Under the pieces are notes generated by a model that was given only the letters and a program-made list of their open reading frames with translations, was not told the origin of the DNA and ran no database searches. A program made the translations under genes and the position numbers. From Triticum aestivum (lineage: Eukaryota; Streptophyta; Magnoliopsida; Poales; Poaceae): a DNA stretch of 64,000 nucleotides. The stretch spans positions 421,684,233-421,748,232 of the forward strand of contig NC_057809.1 in the NCBI RefSeq assembly GCF_018294505.1, read 5' to 3'. Within the stretch, counting starts at the first letter, position 1. The number at the start of each line of letters is the position of its first letter. Positions 12,996 to 24,231 of this stretch are shown piece by piece.

Positions 12996-15221
12996 AAATC
13001 TCAGCTTCCGGTATCTTTCTCTTATTAGTGACAATATCTTTCATATACTTAGCATAAGGATTCATTTTGAGCATATCAATTAATCGCATACGCAAAAAGA
13101 TAGGTCTAATCATTTCAGCAAAGCGCTCAAAATCCTCATCATCCTTTTTCTTGGATGGTTTGGGAGGAAAAGGCATGAGTTTCTGAACCCATGGTTCTCT
13201 TTCTTTACCATGTTTCCTAGCAACAAAGTCTTTCTTATCATATCATTGATTCTTTGATTGTGGGTTATCAAGATCAACAACAGGTTCAATTTCTACATCA
13301 TTGTCATTACTAGGTTGAGCATCATCATGAACATCATCATTAACATTTTCATCAGGTTCATGTTCATTACCAGATTATGTTTCAGCATCAGAAATAGACA
13401 TATCATTTGTATTATCATGTGGTTCAGCAATAGGTTCACTAGAATTTTGCAAAGTCCTATCATTTTTCTTTTTCTTCTTTTTAGACAGACTAGGTGCATC
13501 AATATTATTTCTTTGAGAATCTTGCTCAATTCTCTTAGGGTGGCCTTCAGGATACAAAGGTTCCTAAGTCATTCTACCAGTTCTAGTAGCCACCCTTACA
13601 TCATAATCATTTTTCTTACTATTCATTTCATTGAGCAAATCATTTTGAGCCTTAAGTACTTGTTCTACTTGAGTGGTAACCATAGAAGCATGTTTGCTAA
13701 CGAGTTTAAGTTCACCTCTAACATTAGCCATGTAATCACCCAAGTGTTCAATCATATCTCAATTGTATTTCAATTGTCTACCAAAATAGGCATTGAAGTT
13801 TTCTTGCTTAACCATAAAATTATCAAACTCATCCAAGCATTGGCTAGCAATTTTAGTAGGAGGGATTTCAGCTTTATCATATATATAAAGAGAATTTACC
13901 TTTACTACCTGTGTCGGGTTATCACGACCATTAGGTTCTTCAATAGGTGAAGGATTAAGATCATATGTTTCTTCAACAGGAAGTAGATTAAGACCATGTA
14001 TTTCTTCAATAGGTGGTAAATTCTTAACATCTTCAGCTTTAATACCTTTTTCTTTCATAGATTTCTTTGCCTCTTGCATATCTTCAGGACTGAGAAATAG
14101 AACACCTCTCTTCTTCGGAGTTGATTTAGGAATAGGCTCAGGAATTGGCTCTGGAGCTGGCTCAGGAAGTGTCCAATTATTTTCATTTGTCAACATATTA
14201 TTCAATAGAATTTCAGCTTCATCCGGTGTTCTTTCCCTGAAAACAGAACCAGCACAACTATCCAAGTAATCTCTAGAAGCATCGGTTAGTCCATTATAAA
14301 AGATATCAAGTATTTCATTTTGTTAAGAGGATGATCAGTCAAAGCATTAAGTAACTTGAGAAGCCTCCCCCAAGATTGTGGGAGACTCTCTTCTTCAATT
14401 TGCACAAAGTTGTATATTTCCTTTAAAGCAGCTTGTTTCTTATGAGCAGGGAAATATTTAGCAGAGAAGTAATAAATCATATCCTGGGGACTACACACAC
14501 AACCAGGATCAAGAGAATTAAACCATATCTTAGCATCACCCTTTAATGAGAACGGAAATATTTTAAGGATATAAAAGTAGCGAGATCTCTCATCATTAGT
14601 GAACAGGGTGGCTATATCATTTAATTTAGTAAGATGTGCCACAACAGTTTCAGATTCATAGCCATGAAAAGGGTCAGATTCAACCAAAGTAATTATATCA
14701 GGATCAACAGAGAATTCATAATCCTTATCGGTAACACAGATAGGTGAAGTAGCAAAATCAGGGTGAGGTCTCATTCTATCTTTAAGAGATTGCTTATTCC
14801 ATTTAGCTAATAACCTCTTGAGTTCATATCTATCTTTGCAAGCTAAAATGGCTGCAGAAGCTTCTAAATCAAAAACATAACCCTCAGGAATAACAGGCAA
14901 GTCTTCATCATCACTTTCATAAATATAATCAGTTTCAATAATTTCTTTCTCTCTAGCCCTAGCAATTTGTTCATCAAGAAATTCACTAAGGGGCAGAGTA
15001 GTATCAAGCATAGAAGTAGTTTCATCATAAGTATCATTCATAGCAGAAGTGGCATCATCAATAACATGCGACATATCAGAACAAATAGCAGAAGCAGGTT
15101 TAGGTGTCGCAAGCTTACTCAAAACAGAAGGTGAATCAGGTGCAGAGCTAGATGGCAGTTCCTTACCTCCCCTCGTAGTTGAGGGATAAATTGTTGTCTT
15201 AGCGTCTTTCAAGTTCTTCAT
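12996..15221 (-). pseudogene. Gypsy element B gag and gag-protease linker, degenerate
   Basis: The minus-strand reading starts with ATG at 15221. The first 300 residues include the retrotransposon gag core (region with KGDAKIWFNSL and the QSWGRLLKLL helix). A frameshift near 14290 moves the frame to 14265-13759, a proline- and glutamate-rich linker. In-frame stops follow near 13758, 13564, 13375 and 13245. The frame resumes at 13176 with lysine-rich sequence leading into the protease at 1-130. The first 250 residues are acidic. Gag would form the particle of a Ty3/gypsy element. With at least one frameshift and several stops it cannot be functional. Confidence 0.85.
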
Positions 15222-15271
15222 AGTGATCAGCAGATATAAATCCCAAGTGACTCAAAGAATAGAGCTATGCT

Positions 15272-15288
15272 CCCCGGCAACGGCGCCA
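15272..15288 (-). promoter_or_regulatory. Primer binding site of element B (tRNA-Asp)
   Basis: The minus strand reads TGGCGCCGTTGCCGGGG. This is the exact complement of the plant tRNA-Asp 3' end (CCCCGGCAACGGCGCCA). It starts 11 bases inside the LTR border. Confidence 0.9.
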
Positions 15289-15299
15289 GAAAATAGTCT

Positions 15300-16682
15300 T
15301 GATAACCCACAAGTATAGGGGATCGCAATAGTTTTCGAGAGTAGAGTATTCAACCCAAATTTATTGATTCGACACAAGGGGAGCCAAAGAATATTATCAA
15401 GTATTAGCAGTTGAGTTGTCAATTCAACCACACCTGGATAACTTAATATCTGCGGCAAAGTTTTAGTAGCAAAGTAATATGATAGTAGTGGTAACGGTAA
15501 CAAAAGTAACGGAAGCAAAAGTAATATTTTTGGTGTTTTATAGTAATTGTAACAGTAGCAACGGAAAAGTAAATAAGCGGAAACCAGTATAGGAAAAGCT
15601 CGTAGGCATTGGATCGGTCATGGATAATTATGCCGGATGTGGTTCATCATGTAACAATCATAAGATAGGGTGACACAGAACTAGCTCCAATTCATCAATG
15701 TAATGTAGGCATTTATTTCGAATATAGTCATCCGTGCTTATGGAAAAGAACTCGCATGACATCTTTTGTCCTACCCTCTCGTGGCAGCGGGGTCCTAATG
15801 GAAACTAAGGGATATTAAGGCCTCCTTTTAATAGAGAACCGGAACAAAGCATTAGCACATAGTGAATACATGAACTCCTCAAACTATGGTCATCACCGGG
15901 AGTGGTCCCGATTATTGTCACTTCGGGGTTGCCGGATCATAACACATAGTAGGTGACTATAGACTTGCAAGATAGGATGAAGAACACACATAATTGGTTC
16001 AGATCTGAAATCATGGCACTCGGGCCCTAGTGACAAGCATTAAGCATAGCAAAGTCATAGCAACATCAACCTCAGAACATAGTGGATACTAGGGATCAAA
16101 CCCTAACAAAACTAACTCGATTACATGATAGATCTCATCCAACCCATCACCGTCCAGCAAGCCTACGATGGAATTACTCAAGCATGGCAGTGAGCATCAT
16201 GAAATTGGTGATGGAGGATGGTTGATGATGAAGATGGCGACGAATCCCCCTCTCTGGAGCCCCAAACGGACTCCAGATCAGCCCTCCCGAGAGGTTTTAG
16301 GGCTTGGCGGCGGCTCCGTGTCATAAAACACGATGATTTCTTCTCTTTTATTTTTTCTCCCCGAAAGCAAATATATAGAGTTGGAGTTGGCGTCAGAGGA
16401 GCTCCAGGGGGCCCACGAGGTAGGGGGCGCCCCTCCCACCCTCGTGGACAGGGTGTGGGCCCCCTGGTTTCATCTTTTGCAATGATTTTTTATTATTTCG
16501 AAATATACGTTTCATGGAGTTTTAGGTCATTCCGAGAACTTTTGTTTCTGCACATAAATAACATCATGGAAAGTCTGCTGAAAACAGCGTAAGTCCAGGT
16601 TAGTTCCATTCAAATCATGCAAGTTAGAGTCCAAAACAAGGGCAAAAGTGTTTGGAAAAGTAGATACGACGGAGACGTATCA
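15300..16682 (-). repeat. 5' LTR of gypsy element B (1,383 bp)
   Basis: The minus strand begins TGATACGTCTCC at 16682 and ends GGGTTATCA at 15300. It is homologous along its full length, but clearly diverged, to the plus-strand LTR at 25696-27076. A TATA-like motif (CTATATATTTG on the minus strand) lies at about 16367-16377. GC-rich repeats around 16400-16460 resemble a typical U3 region. Confidence 0.9.
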
Positions 16683-16687
16683 CACTA

Positions 16688-17101
16688 CTAGTTGGAATAG
16701 CTTCTACCCACTTAGTAATGTAATCAACAGCAACTAAAATATGTGTATAACCATTAGAGGCAGGAAACGGTCCCATATAATCAAAGCCCCAAACATCAAA
16801 TGGTTCAATAACAAGCGAATAATTCATAGGAATTTCTTGACGTCTACTAACATTAACAATTCTTTGACATTCATCACAGGATAAGGACAAACTTACGGGC
16901 ATCCTTGAAGAGAGTAGGCCAAAAAAAACCGGATTGTAATAACTTATGTGCAGTTCTATCTCCAGCGTGGTGTCCTCCATAAGCTTCGGAGTGACACTTG
17001 CATAGGATATGTTCCTGTTCATGCTCAGGTACAAAACATCTAATAACACCATCTACTCCTTCATTATAAAGATGTGGGTCATCCCAAAAGTAATGTCTCA
17101 A
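16688..17101 (-). pseudogene. Gypsy element C integrase, N-terminal half
   Basis: The minus strand encodes the H-H-C-C zinc-binding region ([12 protein letters not shown] ... CDECQR) and the start of the catalytic core, with the first acidic residue in FDYMGPFP followed by [16 protein letters not shown] frameshift lies near 16885. The frame is cut at 16687 by the TAGTG target site of element B. The continuation, with the next catalytic Asp, is at 27082-27250 on the opposite strand. Integrase would join element cDNA to host DNA; this copy is split and frameshifted. Confidence 0.85.
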
Positions 17102-17182
17102 ATCATAGAAAAACTTTTTCTTTTACTGGTATGTGAAACTAGGTGGTATAAATTTAGCAACAATGTAATTAGAATAATCAGC

Positions 17183-18010
17183 TTACCATGGAGCAGTGTG
17201 AGAAGCATTTATGAAATTTAATTGTTCATTAGGAAAGCTATCATCAATAGGTAGTGGGTCATCAAGAACATTTTCTAACCTAGACAAGTTGACTGCAACG
17301 GGGTTATCAGCTCCCTTTCTATCGATAATATGCAAATCAAATTCTTGTATCAAGAGAACCCATCTAATAAGTCTAGGTTTAGCATCTTTCTTTTCCATAA
17401 GGTATTTAATAGTAGCATGATCAGTGTGAATAGTTACTTTAGAATCAACAATGTATGGTCTGAACTTATCACAAGAAAATACGACTGCTAAGAATTCTTT
17501 TTCAGTAGTAGCATAATTTCTGTGGGCATTGTCTAAAGTTTTACTCACATAGTGAATAACATTTAATTTCTTATCAACTCTTTGTCCTATAAGAGCACCT
17601 ACATCATAGTCACTAGCATCACACATGATTTCAAAGGGGAAATTCCAATCGGGTGGCTGAACGATAGGTGCTGAAATCAATGCTTTCTTAAGTATTTCAA
17701 ATGCTTCTAAACAATCATCATCAAAGACAAATGGTATATATTTTTGTAATAGATTAGTCAGAGGCCGAGAAATTTTTGAGAAGTCCTTAATGGACCTCCT
17801 ATAAAATCTGGCATGACCAAGGAAACTTCTTATACCTTTGATGTCCTTGGGACATGGCATCTTTTCAATAGCATCAACTTTAGCTTTATCAACTTCAATG
17901 CCTCTTTCAGAAATTTTATGCCCCAAGACAATACCTTCATTAACCATAAAGTGGCACTTATCCCAATTCAAAACAAGGTTAGTTTCTTCACATTTGCAAA
18001 ACTCGATCAA
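17183..18010 (-). pseudogene. Gypsy element C RNase H domain and connection
   Basis: A 275-codon minus-strand frame. It begins with the RT thumb ([18 protein letters not shown]) and continues through [10 protein letters not shown] into RNase H. The catalytic residues visible are Asp in [10 protein letters not shown], Glu in TTEKEFLAV and Asp in IHTDHA. The last catalytic Asp, normally in an ADHLSRL-like motif, is replaced (AVNLSRL), so RNase H is probably dead. It is joined to the preceding RT fragment by a frameshift near 18005. Confidence 0.85.
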
Positions 18011-18230
18011 GGTTGCTTAAGCAATCATCAAAAGAGGATCCATAAACGGAGAAATCGTCCATTAAAACCTCACAAATATTTTCACAAAAGTCAAAGAATA
18101 TAGCCATCATGCATCTTTGAAAGGTAGCAGGTGCATTACATAAGCCAAAAGGTACCGAAAGGGCAAGTAAAAGTGGTCTTAGCTTGATCATCAGCTGACA
18201 CAGGTATTTGAGAGAAACCAGAATAACCAT
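17988..18230 (-). pseudogene. Gypsy element C reverse transcriptase, palm motif fragment
   Basis: A short minus-strand frame with PFGLCNAPATFQ, the conserved RT motif before the active site, and VLMDDFSVYG, the catalytic Asp-Asp box (codons near 18062-18054). It is separated from the upstream RT frame by a small deletion near 18150 that removed the residues normally between the CPFGTF and PFGLC motifs. Confidence 0.85.
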
Positions 18231-20013
18231 CTAGAAAGCAAAAATGTGTATGTTTGGATAATCTTTCTAGCGTTTGATCAATAAAAGGTAAGGGGTAATG
18301 ATCTTTTTTAGTAGCCTTATTTAATTTGCAGAAATCAATTACCATCCTATAACCTGTAATAATTCTTTGCGGAATCAATTCATCTTTATCATTAGGAACA
18401 ACAGTAATACCTCCCTTCTTAGGGACACAGTGGACAGGACTTACCCACTGACTATCAGCCACGGGATAGATTGTACCTGCCTCAAGGAGCTTTAGTATTT
18501 CCTTTCTTACCACTTCGTTCATTTTAGGATTCAGCCGTCGTTGATGATCAATAACTAGTTTGGCATCTTTCTCCAAATTTATTTTGTGTTGACATAGAGT
18601 GGGACTAATGCCCTTAAGATCATCAAGAGTATATCCAATAGCAGCACGGTGTTTCTTTAGAGTTTTCAATAATTTTTCTTCCTCCTTCTCTGAAAGGTTA
18701 GCACCAATAATAACAGGATATATCTTCTTTTCATCAAGATAAGAATATTTAAGAGTATCAGGTAATGGTTTAAGTTCAAACATGGGATCACCCTTGGGTG
18801 GAGGAGGATCCCCTAAGATTTCAACAGGCAAGTCATTTTTCAGAATAGGACCTTGTTTAAAGAACATTTCATCTATTTCCGTTCTTTCATTCATAAACAT
18901 ATCATTTTCATGGTCTAGCAAATATTGTTCTAAAGGATCACTAGGAGGTACGACAATAGAAGCAAGACCAATAATTTCATCTTTACCAGGTAATTCTTCT
19001 TCACGGTGTTGTCTACGAAACTTAGAGAAATTAAAATCATGAGACATATCACCCAAACCAATAGTAACGACATCCTTTTCGTAGTCTATCCTAGCATTAA
19101 CAGTGTTTAAGAAGGGTCTACCAAATATAATGCGACGGAAGCTATCTTGTGGGGAACCAAGAACAAGAAAATCAGCAGGATATTTAGTTTTTCCACACAA
19201 GACTTCAACATCTCTAACAACTCCCATGGGTGATATAGTATCTCTATTGTCAAGCTTAATATTGACATCAATATCTTCTAACTCAGCAGGTGCAATATCA
19301 TGCATAATTTCGTTGTATAAGTCAATAGGTATTGCACTAGCACTAGCACCCATATCACATAAGCCATGATAACAATGATCTCCTATTTTAACAGAAATAA
19401 CAGGCATGACTACCACAAGTCTATGTTTATCTTTAGCACAAGGTTTAGCAATTCTAGCGGTTTCATTATAGAAATAAATAACATGCCCGTCAATATTATC
19501 AGCCAAGAGATCTTTAACCATAGCAATATTAGGTTCAACTTTAACTTGCTCAGGAGGTGTATAAGTTCTAATATTGCTTTTACGAACCACGGTTGAAGGT
19601 TTAGCATGATCCTTTATTCTAACAGGGAAAGGTGGTTTCTCAACATAAGCAGTAGGAACAATAGGATCATTATAAGTGATAGTCTTTTCTTCAACTTCAA
19701 TAGGTGCAGCTACTTTTACTTCTATGGGAGGACGATATTTAAACCACTTCTCCTTAGGGAGATCAACATGAGTAGCAAAAGATTCACAGAAAGAAACTAC
19801 TATCTCAGAGTCAAGTCCACATTTAGTGCTAAATTTACGGAAAACATTGGTATCCATAAAATATTTAACACAATCAAACTTAGGTGTTATACCTGACTCC
19901 TTACCTTCGTCGAGGTCCCAATATTCAGAGTTGCATTTAATTCTTTCCAATAAATCCCATTTGAATTCAATAGTCTTCATCATAAAAGAGCCAGCACAAG
20001 AAGTATCGAGCAT
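18136..20013 (-). pseudogene. Gypsy element C gag end, aspartic protease and N-terminal reverse transcriptase
   Basis: This 625-codon minus-strand frame is the longest intact coding stretch in the window. Residues 1-200 are the gag-protease linker. The retropepsin active site is CDMGASAS at residues 219-226 with Asp220 present, and its partner motif IIFGRPFLNT is at 295-304. RT begins near residue 480, with VPKKGG at 530-535, YRMVIDFCKLN near 555-565 and the first catalytic Asp in FLDGYSGF at 593-600. It is preceded in frame by a TAG stop at about 20041 and ends at the frameshift near 18136. Confidence 0.9.
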
Positions 20014-20040
20014 GGTGCGATTCTTATCAGAAAGACGCGC

Positions 20041-20570
20041 CTAAATTTTTCGAATAATCATTTCTATTGAGAGCTCATGATTGGGGCATGAATATAACAT
20101 TGATTTAAGCCTCCCCCAAGCTTGAGCGATGGTCTCTCCTTCGCGAGGCCAAAAATTATATATATATAATTGCGACAACGATGAACAAGATGCATAGGAT
20201 AAAACATCTGATGAAATTCCAATTTCAATCATTTGTAGTTCCATGATCCCATATCATCACATAGCCTATACCATGTCAATGCATCTCACTTCAAAGATAA
20301 AGGGAAGACTTTCTTCTTGATAACATCATCGGGTATACCTGTAAGCTTAAATAATCCACAAACTTCATCCACATAGATTAGGTGTTCATTAGGATGCATT
20401 GTTCCATCTCCTGTAAAATGATTAGCTAGCAGTTTTTCTACCACACCCGAAGGAATTTCAAAGTAGATATTTTCATTTTTAGTAGGTTCAGTAGGTTAAG
20501 GATCAACTCTTTGCTCTACTAGTCGGGGTGAAGATACCCTGAACAAGCCCCTCACCGGATTACTTTCCAT
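20041..20570 (-). pseudogene. Gypsy element C gag, degenerate
   Basis: An ATG on the minus strand at 20570 follows the primer site by about 80 bp and opens a gag frame. It has in-frame stops and frameshifts. The visible homology includes LLANHFTGDGTMHPNEHL, GIPDDVIKKKVFPLSL and the gag core NFWPREGETIAQAWGRLKSM (20150-20090). The last part (20244-20041) is in frame with the protease-RT frame except for the TAG stop. Gag packages element RNA; this copy is broken. Confidence 0.75.
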
Positions 20571-20648
20571 AGTAACAAGTGACAGTAAATTTCAGCACAC
20601 TATATAAATTTTTCCTTACCAAATTCCACCTACCAAAGGTGCTTCACT

Positions 20649-20665
20649 CCCCGGCAACGGCGCCA
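20649..20665 (-). promoter_or_regulatory. Primer binding site of element C (tRNA-Asp)
   Basis: Same 17-base complement of the tRNA-Asp 3' end as in element B, 11 bases inside the LTR border at 20677. Confidence 0.9.
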
Positions 20666-20676
20666 GAAAAGAGTCT

Positions 20677-22195
20677 TGATGACCCACAATTATAGGGTAT
20701 CTATCGTAGTCCTTTCGATAAGTAAGAGTGTCGAACCCAACGAGGAGCAGAAGGAAATGATAAGCGGTTTTCAGCAAGGTATTCTCTGCAAGCACTGAAA
20801 TAATAGATAACATGTAGTTTTGTGATAACATAATTTGTAACGAGCAACAAGTAACAAAAGTAAATAAAGTGTAGAAAGGTGGCCCAATCCTTTTTGTATC
20901 AAAGGACAATCCTAGACAAACTCTTAGATAGAGAAAAGCACTCCCGTGGACACATGGGAATTATCGTCAAGCTAGTTTTCATCACGTTCATATGATTCGC
21001 GTTCGATACTTTGATAATTTGATATGTGGGTGGACCGGTGCTTGGGTGCTGTCCTTACTTGCACAAGCATCCCACTTATGATTAACTCCTATTTCAAGCA
21101 TCCCCAACTACAAAAGAAGTATTAAGGTAAACCTAACCATAGCATGAAACATATGGATCCAAATCAGCCCCTTACGAAGCAATGCATAAACTAGGGTTTA
21201 AGCTTCTGTCACTCTAGCAACCCATGATCTACATATTACTTCCCATTGCCTTCCTCATGGCCCAAATAATGGTGAATTGTCATGTAGTCGGCGTTCACAT
21301 AACACCACTAGAGGAGAGACAACATACATCAAATCAAAATATCGAACGGATACCAAATTCACATGACTACTAATAGCAAGACTTCTCCCATGTCCTCAGG
21401 AACAAATGTAACTACTCAAAGCATATTCATGTTCATAATCAGAGGAGTATTAATATGCATAAAGGATCTGAACATATGATCTTCCACCAAATAAACCAAC
21501 TAGCATCAACTACAAGGAGTAATCAACACTACTAGCAACCTACATGTACCAATCCCGGACTTTGAGACAAGAATTGGATACAAGATATGAACTAGGGTTT
21601 GAGAGGAGATGGTGCTGGTGAAGATGTTGATGGAGATTGGCCCCCTCCCGATGAGAGGAGCGTTAGTGATGATGACGAAGATGATTTCCCCCTCCCGGAG
21701 GGAAGTTTCCCAGGCAGAACAGCTCTGCCAGAGCCCTAGATTGGTTCCGCCAAGGTTCCGCCTCGTGGCGGCGGAGTCTCGTCCCGAAAGCTTGCTTATT
21801 ATTTTTCTTCAAACGAAATACTTCATATAGCAGAAGATGGGCACCGGAGGGCCACCAGGGGGCCCACGAGGCAGGTGGCACGCTTAGGGGGGTAGTGCGC
21901 GCCCCCACCCTTGTGCCTGGTGGGTGGCCCCCCTCTGGTATTTCTTCCACTCAATTTTTTTATATATTATGAAAATAACTTCCGTGGAGTTTCAGGACTT
22001 TTGGAGTTGTGCTGAATAGGTCTCTAATATTTGCTCCTTTTCCAGCCCAGAATTCCAGCTACCGGCATTCTCCCTCTTCATATAAACCTTGTAAAATAAG
22101 AGAGAATAGGCATAAGTATTGTGACATAATGTGTAATAACAGCCCATAATGCAATAAATATTGATATAAAAGCATGATACAAAATGGACGTATCA
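20677..22195 (-). repeat. 5' LTR of gypsy element C (1,519 bp)
   Basis: The minus strand starts TGATACGTCC at 22195 and ends GGGTCATCA at 20677, beside the primer site. It shares the first bases and some middle motifs with LTR B (GGGGGCCCAC blocks, TAATTATC region) but is a distinct family. No coding sequence inside. Confidence 0.85.
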
Positions 22196-24159
22196 TTAAG
22201 CCCTGCGCCTCCGTCGATGAGGGTCTTGGTGACTTGTACGTTGCTGATGACGGGTGAGCAGAGCATCGGGAGAGCGCCAGTAGTGGCCGCGCAGTTGAGC
22301 TGGTCCGCTGAGCTGAAAGTGATTGCGCACTTGGACCATCTGAGCGGGCGCGTGGGCTCAAGCTTGGGAAGGGTTGCGTTCACCTCGCGAGCAAACTGCT
22401 TAAAGATACACTGAGATGCTGGGGCTCGAGCTCCGCACAAGATGCAGGCGATGGCACGCGGTTCTTGGAAGCCCCCAGCCCCCTCGTCTTGATGGTGGTC
22501 ATCGTTCCTCCTTGGTAACGGTGGCAGTGGAGGAAGACCGGCATTGCCCTAAGGGCGGTCCTCGCGAGGCTGATCCCTCCATGCACCCCCACGAGGTTGA
22601 TCTTGCCAGCGGTCCTCGCGAGGCCAGTCGAGCCACTCTTGGCGGGGGCCGCAATCGTCCCAGCATCCTCCGCCGCATCCTCCTCCTCGGCTGTAACCCC
22701 AGTCATTGCGCTCGGGGCGTCGACCGAAGCGTCCATCTCGAATGGCATTGAGTTCTTGATAGCCGTTGGTGTTGTGGTTGTGTACGTTGTGGAAGGCGTA
22801 GAACGGTCGGCTGCTCTTGGATGACTCAGGATGGTCCCTGCCGCGCTTCTTGTCAGGCTCCGCCGCGAGCACAACCACTTCTTTGCACTTCACGTCTTTG
22901 GCCTTGGCTTTCTTCTCCTCTGGGTCACTAGCAGGGAGCTCGAGGAGGGAAAGGTGCCCTTCCTCAGCTCTGGTGCACTTGGTCGCCAGGTTGAATAGCT
23001 CGAGAGCCATGCATAGCTCCTCGTGGATGGTGAGCTCCTCCTTCATCTTGACGTTGCGGACGCCATCAGAAAACGCCGAAATGATGGCCTCGTCCGTCAC
23101 CTTGGGGATCTTGAGACGAATGCTGTTGAAGTGCTGGATGTGCTTCTGCAGGGTCTCTCTTGGCTATTGCTTGATGCAGCCCAGGTCACCCACAGACGGA
23201 GGGCGGTCGCGAGTACCCTGGAAGTTGGCGACAAAGCGGTCGCGCATCTCATCGCAGGAGGAGATCGAGCCCGGGGGCAGGTTCAGGAGCCACGAGGGAT
23301 CACTATCCTTGAGAGCCATGGGGAACCAGTTCGCCATGACTTTCTCGTCGCCGTTGGCCGCCTCAATGCTCAGCTCATAGAGCTGCAAGAACTCCATGGG
23401 GTCGGTGGTGCCGTCGTAGCAAGGAGGCAGATCCGGCTTGAACTTGCCCGGCCAGACAACGCCACGCAGCTCAGGAGTGATGGCGCGGTAGCCTGCCCTG
23501 GCCACCGAGGCCCTTTGCAGAGGTGGGGCTTTCCCTTGGTGTCCGCGCACTACCGCTGCAAGCGGCGCACGGTCTTGGCGTGGTGGCGCCGGGAGTGCAG
23601 GAGCGTTTTCTTGCGGCCGGGGAACTTCTTGGGAGGTTCCTTCTTCTCGCGCGAGCGCCCGATACGATGGGTCACGCTGGGGGGGCGCGCGCCTTGGCGC
23701 CAGAGCACCGTCTTGGTGCGGAGGTGGCGAAGGTGCTCCGTGAGCTACGTCGCCCGCAGCTAGCTGCAGGCGAGGCAGTGAGAGGGAGGGCGCAGGGGAG
23801 CCCCCAGCGGCGCTGACGAGCTCGACGATGCGGTCGAGCCAGTCCTTGTTGAGGTCGTCGACCGGGCGATAGCACATGAGCTTGCGTGCCATGAGCAGCG
23901 CGGCCTGCTCGTCCGTGGAAGCGCGACAATCGTGAGACGATGAGCCGGCTGGGGTCAGTGACGGAGTGGCGGTGCGGCCATCCCGCCGCAAGGAGGGGTG
24001 CAGTGAGGACGCTTGTTGCTCGTTTCCCGTCGGACCGGTGGCGGCATTGGCGGCGGGTGACGGAGAGCGACGGGGAGGCATGCCTATGGGGGCAGTCTGA
24101 GCGACACGCGCGGCGAGGGCCGCCCGGCGCTCATCGCAGGCTCGACGCGCGTCTGACAT
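22196..24159 (-). pseudogene. Gypsy element D gag and start of protease
   Basis: A single minus-strand frame from ATG 24159 (MSDARRACDERR) to the insertion point of element C at 22196, broken only by two TAG stops near 23164 and 22549. The N-terminal 200 residues are Ala/Pro/Arg-rich. The gag core includes GVVWPGKFKPDLPPCYDGTT and WLLNLPPGSISSCDEMRDRF. A Gly/Arg/Asp-rich basic segment follows, with a PRED/QPR repeat. The frame then contains CILCGA and ends inside retropepsin at LIDGGAGLN, keeping the catalytic Asp. A single frame with only two stops suggests a younger element than B or C. Confidence 0.85.
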
Positions 24160-24214
24160 GGTTGCGATGGAGCGGTGGAATACAGATTGGCGGAAGGAAA
24201 GCTTCAGCGCACCA

Positions 24215-24231
24215 CTACCTGGTGCGCCAAA
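24215..24231 (-). promoter_or_regulatory. Primer binding site region of element D
   Basis: Directly after the LTR end CCGACA the minus strand reads TTTGGCGCACCAGGTAGTGG. It has the usual TGGCGC start and position of a gypsy primer site. The tRNA is not identified. Confidence 0.55.

Larger units (their letters stand above)
12996..16682 (-). mobile_element. Ty3/gypsy retrotransposon B, 5' part (LTR, primer site, gag)
   Basis: In the minus direction the order is LTR (16682 to 15300), an 11-base spacer, a tRNA-Asp primer site, then gag and protease interrupted by the LARD. It continues at 1-130 and beyond the left edge. It is inserted in the integrase gene of element C, and the plus-strand bases CACTA at 16683-16687 are one copy of its target duplication (TAGTG on the minus strand). 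Confidence 0.85.
16688..22195 (-). mobile_element. Ty3/gypsy retrotransposon C (LTR to integrase)
   Basis: In the minus direction the order is LTR (22195 to 20677), tRNA-Asp primer site, gag, protease, reverse transcriptase, RNase H and integrase. This gag-PR-RT-RH-IN order is diagnostic for Ty3/gypsy. Element B interrupts it at 16687. It is itself inserted in the protease region of element D, with plus-strand TTAAG (22196-22200) as its adjacent target copy. No 3' LTR is present in the window. Confidence 0.85.

Noticed and set aside
13258..13950. 230-codon plus-strand open frame
   Set aside because: Antisense shadow of the degenerate gag of element B; low-complexity Ile/Phe/Ser composition.
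15272..15288. Possible tRNA-Asp gene fragments (also 20649-20665)
   Set aside because: Only the 17-base 3' end of tRNA-Asp is present, exactly at LTR borders: these are primer binding sites.
23023..23763. 246-codon plus-strand open frame, with other plus-strand frames over 22400-24450
   Set aside because: Antisense of the GC-rich gag of element D, which is the frame with recognisable gag and protease motifs.
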